From the NCBI RefSeq assembly GCF_036711975.1, contig NC_091975.1, forward strand, positions 4,776,501-4,840,500: DNA of 64,000 nt, given 5' to 3'. The notes beneath the pieces were generated by a model. That model was not told where the DNA came from and did not search any database. It saw only the letters and a list, made by a program, of their open reading frames with translations. The stretch is from Onthophagus taurus (Eukaryota; Arthropoda; Insecta; Coleoptera; Scarabaeidae). The translations under genes were made by a program, and so were the position numbers. This document shows, piece after piece, positions 1 to 11,809 of the stretch. The number at the start of each line of letters is the position of its first letter. The first letter of the stretch is position 1.

Positions 1-42
1 GAGTCTTGATTTCAAAATGTGAAAACATAATAATTTACCAGT

Positions 43-1770
43 GTAAAAACAGCACGCCATTTCAGCGAGGTCACCCGGTATACAGTGAAGTTTGATTCCA
101 AAGGTTAATCAATTTGAAAAATAGCAATAAATACAATTGAAAAATTAGCGTAAATAAATTGTCTTACTCCGATTTCGTAAAAGCTGTCTACCCTCATATT
201 AAAAACTCGTTCCGTGTTAACTGCGGCAGTCTCCAAAAATCTGATAGTTGCTAAATATACTAAAACATCCCATCTATCGAAAAGCGTGGTCAGATTTACT
301 TATTCTGACCTCAAAAGGTTAACGTTAAACGTTAAGAAATTGCTGTTTTCGCATGATTTAAGCATAAATTAATTAATTTTCGTAAAACAAAATGACGTTT
401 CATAAATTGACATTTAATTTTGACAAATTGTTGTGAAGTTGGTTACAATTAAACTAAGATTAGAACTAAAACTAGAATTAACACTAGAAACTTTCGAGTA
501 GTTACAGTTGGTAACATTGAATTTGTGTCACATTGACGTTTAAACTTTATTCAAAAATTTATTTAAAAAAAATAAATTTATGGAATCAATTTACATGGAC
601 TAAGTATAGTATTCTACTCACATATAAAGTGTTTAAATTCATTTTCAAAGTCAAATACGTGCAAAATCTTCCGAAATGTAATAAATTACATGTAACTGAC
701 ACTGATCTTCCCGTTTTGGATGGTTTAGAAACGATATTAACAGTTTTAAGAGAATTATGAACAACTAAAAATTAACTGTCAATTGAATTGAGGTTATGTT
801 AGGTAAAAATCTGCATCGAAAACTTTATTACAGTATATTTAGCAACTGGATTCGAAAACGCCATCTAGCGGATTTCTTTAGAACTACTCCAAAACTTATT
901 TTATTCACATCTTCGTTAATTCTTGACTAATCTGAATGAAACTTCGTATTTGATGCATATATTCTTCTATTTCAGCTGTCCATTGGATGTTTCAATATTC
1001 TCCAACCACAAAAGAAGTTTGAATTTTACAAATTTTAAATTCAATTTCAAAATCAAATACGTTCAAAATCTTCCGAAATGTAATAAATTAGATGTAACTG
1101 ACACTGATCTTCCCATTTTTGATGGTTTAGAAACGATATTAACAGTTTTAAGAGAATTATGAACAACTAAAAATTAACTGTCAATTGAATTGAGGTTATG
1201 TTAGGTAAAAATCTGCATCGGAAACTTTATTACAGTATATTTAGCAACTGGATTCGAAAACGCCATCTAGCGGATTTCTTTAGAACTACTCCAAAACTTA
1301 TTTTATTCACATCTTCGTTAATTCTTGACTAATCTGGATGAAACTTCGTATTTGATGCATATATTCTTCTATTTCAGCTGTCCATTGGATGTTTCAATAT
1401 TCTCCAACCACACAAGAAGTTTGAATTTTACAAATTTTAAATTCAATTTTCAAAATCAAATACGTTCAAAATCTTCCGAAATGTAATAAATTAGATGTAA
1501 CTGACGCTGAATTTCCCTTTTTGGATGGTTTAGAAAGGATATTAACAGTTTTAAGAGAATTATGAACAACTAAAAATTAACTGTCAATTGAATTGAGGTT
1601 ATGTTTCTCTCTCCTGCCTCGGAAGCTTTTTTAGAGAATATTTAGCAACTATCGGATTTTTGGGGCGAATTTCTTTCATATAGAGGTGAATAAAAGTGTG
1701 ATGTTTTAGTATATTTAGTAACTATCAGATTTTTGGGGACCTTGCTGAAATGGCCAGCTGTTTTCACACC
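43..1770. repeat. Imperfect inverted repeat enclosing the 402-bp tandem array
   Basis: Bases 43-75 match the reverse complement of about 1738-1769 (both contain an AACAGC..GCCATTTCAGC.AGGTC core). Bases 236-266 match the reverse complement of about 1703-1737 (core CTGATAGTTGCTAAATATAC). The two matches abut on the right side but are about 160 bp apart on the left, as if the left arm has gained sequence. The arms lie on either side of the tandem array, so they may be the ends of a degenerate DNA element or an inverted duplication. No clear target-site duplication was found, so the boundaries are uncertain. Confidence 0.5.
633..1610. repeat. Tandem array, about 402-bp unit, 2.4 copies
   Basis: The landmark TTTTAAGAGAATTATGA starts at 744, 1147 and 1549, giving a period of 403 and 402 bp. 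The first two full units are nearly identical and the last is truncated near 1610. Each unit carries a 35-codon stretch ending ..LETILTVLREL-stop that reads open in the first two copies (with a 5' extension in each) and is shifted upstream in the third by one extra T. Each complete unit also contains a CTCF-like core (CGCCATCTAGCGG at 859-871 and 1261-1273). The array probably lies in the last introns or the 3' flank of the Mdm2-like gene. No known family was recognised. Confidence 0.85.
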
Positions 1771-1796
1771 GATTAATAATATTGATTATCACAAAC

Positions 1797-4170
1797 CTGG
1801 TAGCAGGAGCTACACAATAAAAAGTAGAGATTGTCCTTGATGAGGTTGCATCCCCTGCACTTGTAGTGCTGAAAAAGCGAAAACAAAACATATACTCTGT
1901 GTGGCTAAAAAATTTTTTTTTTAATCTCGTAACATTCACACCATGGGCCCCCTTCCGTTCTGTACAAATTGACGCTGTACCACGATTTGAAACTTTGACG
2001 ATGAGTTTCAATTGAAATTTGGGGACCACAAACACTGTGAAAAATGAACTGGCGTGTGCAATAGTTCATTTAAAATAAAAAACGTAAGATTAAATCAAAT
2101 AAAAAATAAATTTGATAAAAATAAAAAGAAAAATCTTACCTATATCCATAAAAAAATAATAATAAAGAATTAATTATCATAAAAAAATAAATAAATAAAA
2201 AGTGTATTACCTGAACCACTTTGTAATAAATAAATAAATAAAAATTAAACAATCTTCTCACCTTTGTATAAATTAATAAAAATGAGTCTATCATTAATAA
2301 ATATTTTGGTTTAAAAGATTTCGTTTAATTGCCATTACAGCAAAGAATAAATAATTTAATTTAATTTTTAAAATCACTATTGCCAGTCTAGTAAAAAAAC
2401 TCGTATAATAAAGAGACAGTTCATCTCAAACACACCACCGGACACTTAAATTATTTTTTACGCAGCACACTTTAGTTTTAAAACCCTCCAATTAACTGCG
2501 TGCAATGTTAATCGAGGATTAATTAAAACATTCTCCTTCGTTTATTGATTACATTACTCGTTTCTCTTGTTACAAAAACATTATCATCGGAGTGAATCAT
2601 CCACCATCATCGAAACAGGTCCGTTCGTGTTCGTTCTATAATTTCACAATTCTTTGTAACATCCACGAGTAATGAAACCAACCCGAAATTTAATCTTTAA
2701 CAATTTAATATCAAAAAGGAATCCTTCCTTCGTTTTAATTAAAAAAAATTAATTCTTTTTAATCTCGAATTCAATTCTAACCTGAAAACAGCTGGTACAC
2801 AGCCTAAATTGGGGTACATCGTTTTCTCCCTTGCATTCGGCGCACTGCTTAAACTCCGCCTGTCTCCCTGGTTTTGAATCGTCCATTTCATCCGTTGAGC
2901 TATGACCTGTATCGTAACCCCAAGCGTCCAGCGATGTATCACCTAGGACGGCCGCTACAACATCCTCAATGTCCAGATGAAGTCCCGGCAAAATATCCTG
3001 AATAACCAAGCAATAACGTATTTTTGTGTTTCTCTTGTAATCTAGATCAACCCTAGCGTACTTCTGAGCCACTTGATGTTGATAAGTAACCCTCTAAAGG
3101 GCCATCACTCTCCTCCAAACTCGCCACCTCGTATTCGATCAATTCGTAATCACTATCCTCTGACTTTGTATCTGTATCCGAGGGATCTCTCGCCAAATCT
3201 AATTAATTAAAAAAAAATTTATTACAATTTCGAATAAAAACCGACGAAAATTACCCAAAAAACACGTTGAAAATATTAAAAAAGTGTAGAACATACCGAA
3301 AAATCACTTTAAAATTTCGATGTGACGTCACGTTTTGTGACGTCACAAACAAAGTTAACCAGCATTTTCGTATTAAACGTTAATTTTACTGATTTTTAAA
3401 TAAAATATAGTAAATAATTTATTAATTACATTAAATTTATAATTAAATAAGTAAATTTTTAAATTAAAAAGTGATTTAAAAAAATTGAGGTTATGTTTAC
3501 TCTTTTAGGTTATGTTGTTATCATTTTGTTATTATCACAAAAAGTAATCAAAATATTAACAAACAAAGCTGAAATGGTCGCTAATTTACCTGTTTCTTGG
3601 TCTTGAATTGTATGGATACTCTCTTCACCCTCGGAAGTTATCGAACTGCATTCACTTTCCAATCGTACATGATAGTACTTGGGCCGTTTAGGAGATGGGA
3701 GGTCCAACAGCAAATCATCTTCGTATGAACGTTTCCTGTTCCAAGCTTCCATGGTAGCTAAAAGTATCAAAAATAATAACTATTTTAATTTAAACTTAAT
3801 ATTATATAAATTTTTAAAAAAATAGCGCCATCTTTCAACGAAATCCACAAACACTTATTTATTAGATCATTTAATTTATTAAATTATAATTTTATTTGCA
3901 TTAATATTTGATCGACAAATTTAAAATAAATTTTTATTTATAACATGATAAAAATTTGATAAATTATAAATAATCTCGAATTGAAAATAAAACGAGTGAT
4001 GCCATCTTTTATTAAATTAATTAACTAAGCTTGGCATTACAATAAAACCTTTTTTTTACATAAAAATATTAACCCAACCTCAAATTATAATTATTAATCG
4101 AGATTATTAAATTAATAATAAAAACTAACCACGTTTTTAACTTACCTGATGTTCTTGGCAACACATTCAT
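1797..4170 (-). CDS. Mdm2-like zinc-finger protein, partial (3' end beyond window)
   Basis: Reading right to left, the exons that keep phase are 4170-4146 (start MNVLPRTS), 3757-3590, 3198-3062, 2997-2782 and 1868-1797. Together they give 206 codons, still open. The protein starts with a basic/proline segment (KRSYEDD..SPKRPKYY), then an acidic stretch (EDSDYELIEYEVASLEESD) recalling the VEFEVESLDSED acidic region of vertebrate Mdm2. Next come two RanBP2-type zinc fingers in consecutive phase-0 exons: C-x2-C..LCTSCFQ and C-x2-C..LCSSCYQ. Mdm2/Mdm4 carry one such finger followed by a C-terminal RING; here the finger exon looks duplicated. The p53-binding SWIB domain is not seen, and no RING or stop lies in the window, so the gene should continue left. 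The 64-bp intron 3061-2998 (donor GTACGC, acceptor TTATTCAG) is needed to avoid a frame break and is inferred. The family call rests on short motifs; another RanBP2-finger protein is possible. Confidence 0.42.
1869..2781. other. AT-rich presumed intron of the Mdm2-like gene
   Basis: The stretch between the two zinc-finger exons has long runs of AAATAAATAAAT and no supportable exon. It reads as intron sequence between the donor at 2781 (GTTAGA on the minus strand) and the acceptor next to 1869 (CTTTTTCAG). Confidence 0.5.
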
Positions 4171-4799
4171 TTTCGCTAAAAATCTTGATACACTTTCTTT
4201 AGCTAAAACACAACGCAAATTATGACTAGAACGTTTACACTTTGAATACTTGAACTAACGAAGTGTATCTTAACTAAACGTTAGGGCTTCGTTTCGATGC
4301 CTATAAGGAGGGTATTTCTCGACACGTCCAGACCTGTCTCGCTTTCGATGACGCGGAAACTGTCAACGCGCATGCGTGCCAACCCACTGCCGGTCACCAA
4401 ATTTGAAACGAGCACGTATTTACGTGATGATGATTTCCTTTCTTGGAATTGTTTACTCACCTAATTGTTTACAAGAAAATAAAGAATAAAGACAGTTAGA
4501 GTCAATAAAAATTAATATTTAAAATGAAATTAGTTTTTATTATTTTAGAAGTAAATTAAACGTATGTAACTAGATGGCACTGTTTAATTTGTATTAATCT
4601 ATTTTAGGTAACATTTTTAAATTTTGTTTAAATAATTAAGTTGAAAATCATTAATTTATAGAATTAGAAGCTCTTAAAGTACATAATATTTTATTCAGGA
4701 ATTAAAAATACATTAAAATTTTAACTTTAATTTTTAACATTTATTTTCAACACTCTACAACTTTATAATGTCCTTTTATTTTCAGTGTATATTATTCAT

Positions 4800-5979
4800 T
4801 TATCGTAAAATAAGAATTTCGTAATCTGAATAAGCAACTTCTTCCCCGTCATATGGAATATAAAGCGAATTATGACTGGGATGAACTTTTCCTATAGTAT
4901 TAGAGCCTTCATGTTCCACTCTTCCTATATAAAGATGTTCACCATCGGAGGTTCTTCCACCAATAACCGCATTCGGTGGAATATCTCCACCGCTGCATGG
5001 TACCCATTCAAATCTTTGTTCGCAAAGTAACTAAATAAAAAAATTATTAGAATTGGAAAGCTTTTATAACGATTTTTTTACTTGATAATGATGAACTGGA
5101 ACTTCTTTACCACCATAAGCAACGTAAGCGATGTTTTTTTCTGGAATTACTTTGGCGGGGATCCAATCTCCTCCATGATAAGCTCTCCCCACATAAATTT
5201 GAGTACCATCACTATCCACACCTCCCATTATAGCCGCAGGATAAACCCCTCGAGAAACATCACAATCAACCCAATAATAACCTAAATAAAGAAATGAAAA
5301 GGAATGAATAAATAAATTTGTGTAATTTTTCTCTATGTTGTTAAAGAAGTATTAAAAATGTTATTAAAAATGAAGGAAATATGGAAAGTTTTTAAAAATA
5401 AGTCGATAAATACTTTATTTATAGAACTTAAGTGATAATTATATCGAAAATTAATCGCCACAAAGCTGTCTAATACTCATAATTAATCCTTTTGTAATCT
5501 AAAAAATTGTTATCTAAAAAGCATATCTTGTTATGAAAATCATTTAATCTAATTCTTCTCTCCTGCTTTAAATAACAAAACGTAACAAACAAAATATTGA
5601 TATAATAACTTACTAAAAGCTAAACATAATTTTTAACTAGATAAGCTTCATTCTCACCTCCATATCCATAAGTATGAGTAGGAGCCGGTTCTGGCATTAA
5701 CTCAATAGGAGCAGGTTCAGGTTCCGGTTCGGGAACATATTCAATTTCAACTTCTTTAGGTGGAGGAGGTGGCGGGAAATATGTTGGGGGATAAAACGAA
5801 GGGTGAGAACCCGGAGGACCTAAATGAGGGGGTGGATGTGGCATTCCTGGTGGATAATATGATGGGTAGGGCGGAAACCTTCTAGCATCTGGATCTGTGT
5901 TAGAATAAATTTGTTTTTGTTGAATGATTATGTTAATTGTGTAACTGTGTTGTTAAGTGTGTATCTTACCGTCACCCAT
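4800..5979 (-). CDS. DM9 (DUF3421) domain protein with proline-rich N-terminus
   Basis: Four exons (5979-5970, 5894-5658, 5281-5082, 5030-4800) join in phase to 225 residues. The N-terminal half is a Pro/Tyr-rich then Pro-Glu-rich tail (PPPPPPKEVEIEYVPEPEPE). The C-terminal half (residues about 83-222) is two DM9 repeats. The first has WVDCDVSRGVYPAAIMGG, GTQIYVGRA, GDWIPAKVIPEKNIAYVAYGG. The second has FEWVPCSGGDIPPNAVIGG, GEHLYIGRV, IGKVHPSHNSLYIPYDG. DM9 proteins are arthropod and mollusc cytosolic proteins; some bind mannose and act in immune recognition, and insect members were once mislabelled farnesoic acid O-methyltransferase. No signal peptide is visible. The first exon holds only the codons MGD plus one base. 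The function here is inferred from family only. Confidence 0.88.
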
Positions 5980-6230
5980 TTTATTTAAAAATGATGTTGA
6001 AACTACCTTGAATGGTTTCTAACTGAATTGTTTATGTCCTACACAAGTTTTTTATGCTATCGCAATAATCTTATCTCAGAACAAATAATTCAGGTTTTAA
6101 TAACAAGATAAGTCCATTAGTAATACAAGAGTTTCTTAGTAATTAAAGTATGAAGTATTGTTAAATTAATTTAAGTAATTAGACTTATTAAATTATATCA
6201 AATAACATGACAGATAATTTCTTTACTAAA

Positions 6231-8633
6231 TTAATCACTATTTTCTTCCTCCTGCATACTAATATCACTCTCTTTAATCGAACTCGCAGTAATTTCAGCT
6301 TCTTCCTCATCATCTTCATCCGCTTCCATTTCATAAATTCTCACCTTCCGTCGATTATCAGACAACACAATCGAGACTTTTCTAGATCCAGAAACGGCAA
6401 AATCCGCTGCAATCATTCCCTCGGTAGCTTTTAATGTTGGATTTGTTTCCAAATTCCTCCAAAAAATCTCTTTATTCAAAGAAGATTGATTTAATTTTTC
6501 TCGGATTATCGATGTGGATATTTGGGTGATAACTCCTGTTCGATTTTGATTCGATTCTTGGAGAAGCAACGATAATAAATTGGAGGTGTAAAATTGAAGA
6601 TTAATAATTTCGTGATTCATTAAAGATGAAATGTAAATGTTAAATTCATTAATTTCGACTATCTCGTTATTTTTGTATGTGTTGATTAATTCTAAGAAAT
6701 GAAATCCTTGATTTGAGGAGTTTTTTGGGAGATAAGCCAACGAAACTCGGTCAAAACCATTTGAAACAGAGGTGATTTTAAAATTTTTTAAGTTATCCTT
6801 GTTAATCTCTGCATTAATCTCGACTATTTTTTTGATAACAAACCTTTTTACAATGGAATATTTTAAATCATCAAAACATTCATTAATTGATTCTTTTAAT
6901 AAATTATATTGTTGTATTAAAGAATTAGTTTTTGAATGATTTAAGACGGTGTCTAAACCGCGAAGGCATTCATTTTCATCTAAAAATCGATTCCATTCGT
7001 TTGATTCAATCCCAGAGGGTACTTTTAAGTCGGAATCTTCGAGATATTGTCCGATTCTTTCCATAATAAACCCAGTTTTCGTACTATTTGAGCTATTGTT
7101 TCCTCCATTAATATTATCGAAATTTAAAACGAACTCACTAATTTGTGCTAAATCATCAAGGGACATTTTCGACATTTCACTTGGAATTGGTTCATCGGTA
7201 ACATGCATTATAACCGTGTATAACCATTGAAAAAATATTTTATGATTAGCCATAGAAGAATTAATAACTAATTGCATTTCGGCACTTTTCGTTAAAAATT
7301 CACCGTTTTTTAAAATCGCAAATGTAATTTTATCTTCGTTTAATCCCAAGATTTCATATCGATCTTTAAACCGAGCCATCCCCCTTAATTCCGATAAATG
7401 ATACGTAATATTTTGAGCAACTTTCGTAACATTTTTTAATAACAATTTTTGTATGTTAGCATAACTCATTTCGATCGTTTGAGTAAATTTTTCAAGCCCT
7501 TTTTTTGTTAAATCCTCCAATAAGAATTGATGCATTAAATCAGAGACAGCCCCAAAAACCAAAACATCCAAAAAGTCAGTGGATAAAGTCCCCGGAGGTA
7601 CTTTTGACGCGTAATTTGACAACTTTGAATCCATTTCTAACAAAATAGTTTCGCAAGTTTCTTTTATTGCAATTATAGCATTTTCTAGATAATTTACAAT
7701 CGAATTTATGTGCTCGTATTTACAACAAACAGAGAAAGTTTCATTTGAATGCGATTTAAAAATCCCTAATTCAATTATGATGATTTGAACAACATCAAAT
7801 TCATTAATTATCGTTGCATATAACAAATTTAAATCATCTGAAATATGAATGTTGATAACTGAACATGGAAAACCAAGCTGTTCTCGCAGATCATATTTAA
7901 TTAAAGGAAAGCAACCAAAAATGCTGATGTAAACGCAACCATCATTTGTTCCAATTATTAACATGTTTAATTGAGATTGCTTGTTTAAAATTGTGTAAAT
8001 GGTTTCAACTTCCGAAGAATTTGATCCAAATGAAGTTGAGCTTGCAAGAGGTTCTGGATCGGATAAAAACGTAGATGAGTTATCCTTAAAAGAAAATAAA
8101 TAAGACTTAATTTATCAATAATAAACGAAATTTTACATAATATTTCATAAAACCACTCTGATCGTTGTCTTTTGATGTAATTTTTACATTGTTATTCCCA
8201 GATTTTTCACTACCCCATTCCATGCAATTTATTCCACCGAGAACTTCTAATTTATTAACAATATTTTTGGTTTCTATACTAATTAATATGATTAAACCTA
8301 TAAAAAAGAAAGTTATTCAAAATCTCATCAACATAACCTTAAAACCAACCTGAATTATAAGAAATAGCAATTAATTTCCCATCGGGATTCCAAGACAACG
8401 CTTTAACTAACTCCCCGTCTTTCGGAGGGGCTAAACACCAAACCCTTGTCCAATTTAAGCGATGCAAAGCAACTTCTCCTGTAAATTTTTTGATTTAATT
8501 TAATATAAACAAGAATTTTAGTGTAACCTTTTATGTTTGAAAAAGCTACCAAATCCATTCGTTCGCTCCATGATAATAAATCGATTTCGCACGAAACAAT
8601 TCTCTCTTCTAACTGTTTAATATAATAACACAT
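6231..8633 (-). CDS. ANAPC4: Anaphase-promoting complex subunit 4 (APC4)
   Basis: Four exons (8633-8528, 8478-8350, 8297-8137, 8084-6231) join in phase to 749 residues, against about 808 in human APC4. The N-terminus carries the APC4 WD40 start: EIDLLSWSERMDLVAFSNIKGEVALHRL, VWCLAPP, LSWNPDGKLIAISY. The large last exon carries the rest of the propeller and the helical APC4-long domain (GTLSTDFLDVLVFGAVSD, YANIQKLLLKNVTKVAQNITYHLSELRGMAR, WLYTVIMH). The C-terminus is acidic (EADEDDEEEAEI..EEENSD). APC4 is a scaffold subunit of the APC/C ubiquitin ligase that drives mitotic exit. It is head-to-head with CSTF2, 364 bp between start codons. Its stop lies 252 bp left of the DM9 gene start codon. 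Confidence 0.93.
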
Positions 8634-8997
8634 TTTCGATTTAAAATTTATTTTTTTAAACTTTTAAGGTTATGTGAAGTATACGAATGAAGTTTGCTGT
8701 AAATAAAAACCGCTGTTTTAAATAACAAATTAAGCATAATTAATTAAAAGATCTCAATTTTATTTAAAACGTATTTTATTTAATTTTTTCATCTTAAATT
8801 TATAAATATTTTATAATTTTTCCTAAAAAAACATTAAAATGAAGTGAAACTCAATAGATGTCACTGTAACAATTGTCGTTTGACATTTAGTGTCATAGAA
8901 ACGTTATAATTTTGATTCCGTTGATTATTACGTGAAAATTTCTTAAAAAGCCCACTATTTTGAATATATTAATTGTTTTCAATCAAAAACCAAAACA
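8634..8997. promoter_or_regulatory. Bidirectional promoter region ANAPC4 / CSTF2
   Basis: The two start codons diverge across 364 bp of AT-rich DNA. It contains an AAGGTTATGTGA motif near 8664 and a CTCF-like half motif (AGATGTCACTGTAAC, about 8856-8870). No TATA box is obvious, as expected for housekeeping genes. The promoter role is inferred from gene arrangement only. Confidence 0.6.
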
Positions 8998-10479
8998 ATG
9001 GACAGTCTAGACGCAAATATCATGGATAAATCCATGCGATCCGTCTTTGGTACCAAAATACAAACATAACCTCACTCTTTTTTGTTTATCTATTTTTTAA
9101 TGTTTTTAGTGGGAAACATTCCTTATGAAGCCACCGAAGAGAAACTTAAAGATATATTTGGGGAAGTTGGACAAGTTTTATCATTTAAGTAAATTTTTAT
9201 TAACTCATTTTATTTTTATTAAATATAACCTAAAAAAATTTAAGGTTGGTTTTTGATCGGGAAACTGGTAAACCAAAAGGTTACGGTTTTTGCGAATACA
9301 GAGACCAAGAGACTGCACTGAGCGCAATGCGTAACTTGAATGGTTATGAGATAGGAGGGCGAAATCTTCGAGTTGATAATGCATGTACGGAAAAATCAAG
9401 AATGGAAATGCAAAATTTATTGAATCAACCACCAGTTGAAAATCCTTATGGGGAACCAATTCAAGCTGATAAAGCACCGGAGGCTATTAGTAAAGCTGTT
9501 GCTTCTTTACCACCCGAACAAATGTTTGAATTAATGAAGCAAATGAAATTTTGTATTCAAGTAAATTATTGATTATTTTTTAAAATTTATTTTTGTAATA
9601 TAATTTTTTTAGAACAACCCAACTGAAGCTCGAACCATGTTGTTACAAAATCCCCAATTAACTTATGCTTTACTTCAAGCTCAAGTGGTGATGAGAATAT
9701 TAGATCCCCAAACTGCTTGTGTAAATATTTTTTAACCCAACTTTTAATTCTCAATTAATATTTTAAATTTAATTAATTTAGAGTATGTTACATCCCCAAA
9801 CCGCTCAACCAACACCTTTAATACCTTCTGATAAACCTGTAATTGGACCAGTGCCGATTAATACTAATTTTGGCACCCCTCAAAATACAAATTCAACAAT
9901 AAATCGTTCAGAATTCACTCCGGCCACAACTTTGTCTGGAAGCCAACCAGTTTTTTCAAATCAAGATGTGGATTTACGTTCTTTAGATCCTCGAGGGCCA
10001 GATCCAAGGATGAATCGCAACATGGGTGATCAGGACATGAGAACGATTTCTACACAATTACCAAATCCATTGCCGCCAGTTGGAGACACTTATGCAAGAG
10101 ATCCGAGAACTAATTATCCTCCAGAAACTAGATTACCTACAAGGGGTGATCCAAGACAAAAAAATACAGGTAATAAATACAATATAGATTAAAAAAAAAT
10201 TAAAATTAATTTTTAGCTCCTGTTCAAACCCCAACTGCAACTCCAAGTGTACGTCCACAACCTGTACCAGCTCCTGTTCAGGCTCAACAGCAAGCTTTTA
10301 GAGGTGTAGCTGCAATTTCACCCAATATCGGACCATCGGGTGCTTCAGATCAAGAAAAAGCAGCTCTAATCATGCAAGTTTTACAACTTTCTGATGAACA
10401 AATTGGGTTGTTACCCCCGGAGCAACGAAACAGTATCTTGGTACTGAAGGAGCAAATTGCAAAAAGTACTCAACGTTAA
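8998..10479 (+). CDS. CSTF2: Cleavage stimulation factor 64 kDa subunit (CstF-64)
   Basis: Six exons (8998-9049, 9110-9188, 9245-9560, 9613-9720, 9782-10169, 10217-10479) give 401 residues in phase. An N-terminal RRM (residues about 16-94) has RNP2 SVFVGNIPY and RNP1 [11 protein letters not shown] hinge that binds CstF-77/symplekin follows ([16 protein letters not shown].. [17 protein letters not shown]). Then comes a Pro/Gly/Arg linker with DPRGPDPRM-type repeats in place of the vertebrate MEARA repeats. The last 45 residues form the conserved three-helix C-terminal domain ([35 protein letters not shown]). CstF-64 binds GU-rich RNA downstream of poly(A) sites in nuclear 3'-end formation. Its stop is 186 bp from the convergent MED4 stop. 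Confidence 0.96.
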
Positions 10480-10664
10480 TATAAAGAGACGTTTTAATAT
10501 CAATATTTTGTATTAAATAAAGATGATTACAATTTTTAATCTCTAAAACTATACTTATTTTAAGACATAACCTAAAAATTACTAAAAAAATTTAATGATT
10601 ATAATAAGTTTATTAAAATTAATCTTTTTATCTTTTGAGATTTTTATTTTATTCAAAAAAGTTT

Positions 10665-11471
10665 CTATTGAGAATCACTTGAAGAGCTGCTACTAGAATC
10701 TGTAGACATAACCTCAACATCCTCATTTTCTTGCTTATGATTTCTAGTTTCCATTGAAACACTTCCTTGCCCTACACTCATGTGTATCTCTCCAGAAGGA
10801 TGCCAAGCAAATTGATTTTGATTAGACGCCGGAATTTCACCAGGTTGTCCCTGTCGATGCATATCACTTAGATTAGGTTGTTGCAATAATTGACCATTAT
10901 TTGAGTCACTAAATCGGCCCAAAAACCCTAATCTCATCTCAATATCTGTTGGATAAGGTCTTCTTGGATCACCTTGTTGCCATGTTAAAGGGGCGCAAAC
11001 AGCATTTGATGCACTGATACGATGCGCAAATTTAATAAGTTCTTCCGACGGAACGGGGCGTTTATTTGCTCGATTAATACTTTGTAATTTTTGATTAGCT
11101 TGGTAAATAGCAGTCGAAAGAATTTGTTCGGCTTCTTTTAATTGCTTTTGCAATTGGTTGATGTCTTGGTCTTGTCGATCAACCTCCGCTTTTAAAATAT
11201 CCATTTTTTTATCGATTTGAGCTTGCTCTGAAGCTAATTTTAAGGTATCTTTTAATTCTTTGTCTTTCGAAACTAACAAATCGGTTAATTGGGAATACTC
11301 AGGTCCGCTTAATTTTAGTTGTTTTGGTGCGATTGCATTTTCTATTAATTCTCTGTGAAAAAATGAATGAAATACGAATAAAAGTGAGGAAAAGAGAGTT
11401 ACTTACTTCGAAATTAGTTCAATATCGTCGATTATATATAAAAGCTTCTCTCGTGTGCTGATTTGCGACAT
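10665..11471 (-). CDS. MED4: Mediator complex subunit 4
   Basis: Two exons (11471-11407 and 11352-10665) give 250 residues. The start MSQISTREKLLYIIDDIELIS is followed by the Med4 coiled coil (residues about 55-110: KDKELKDTLKLASEQAQIDKK, DINQLQKQLKEAEQIL). The Med4 signature comes next (RPVPSEELIKFAHRISASNAVCAPLTWQQGDPRRPYPTDIEMRLGFLG). The C-terminus is low-complexity and ends in a serine run (DSSSSSSSDSQ). MED4 belongs to the middle module of Mediator, bridging transcription factors and RNA polymerase II. The gene is head-to-head with VWA8 (338 bp between start codons) and tail-to-tail with CSTF2. Confidence 0.96.
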
Positions 11472-11809
11472 TTTTGATATTTACAAACTATATTGACATT
11501 GACAGATGACATCTAAATCAGGATGGGAAATATTAAAAATTAAAATTTTAAAAACATTTTAATTTAATTATTAAATAAAATTTTAACATTTTATATAATT
11601 ACTAAAATTATACTAAATAGTTTAGAATTTATTAATAAACAATTCTCAAGTTTAAAATGCAACTATATTAACATATACGTTTAAAGAGTAATCTAAACAA
11701 CGCCGTATTGTTTTTGACGTAAATATAACCTTTGTAACCAAACTTGTTCGAAACTATTTAAATAAAAGTACATTTATCAAAAATAGCTCAGTCCGTTTTT
11801 CTTTTTGCC
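11472..11809. promoter_or_regulatory. Bidirectional promoter region MED4 / VWA8
   Basis: The start codons of MED4 (-) and VWA8 (+) are separated by 338 bp with no other gene. The region is AT-rich, without an evident TATA box at the usual distance, and has a TATAACCTTTG motif near 11725. Shared promoter function is inferred from the arrangement. Confidence 0.55.
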
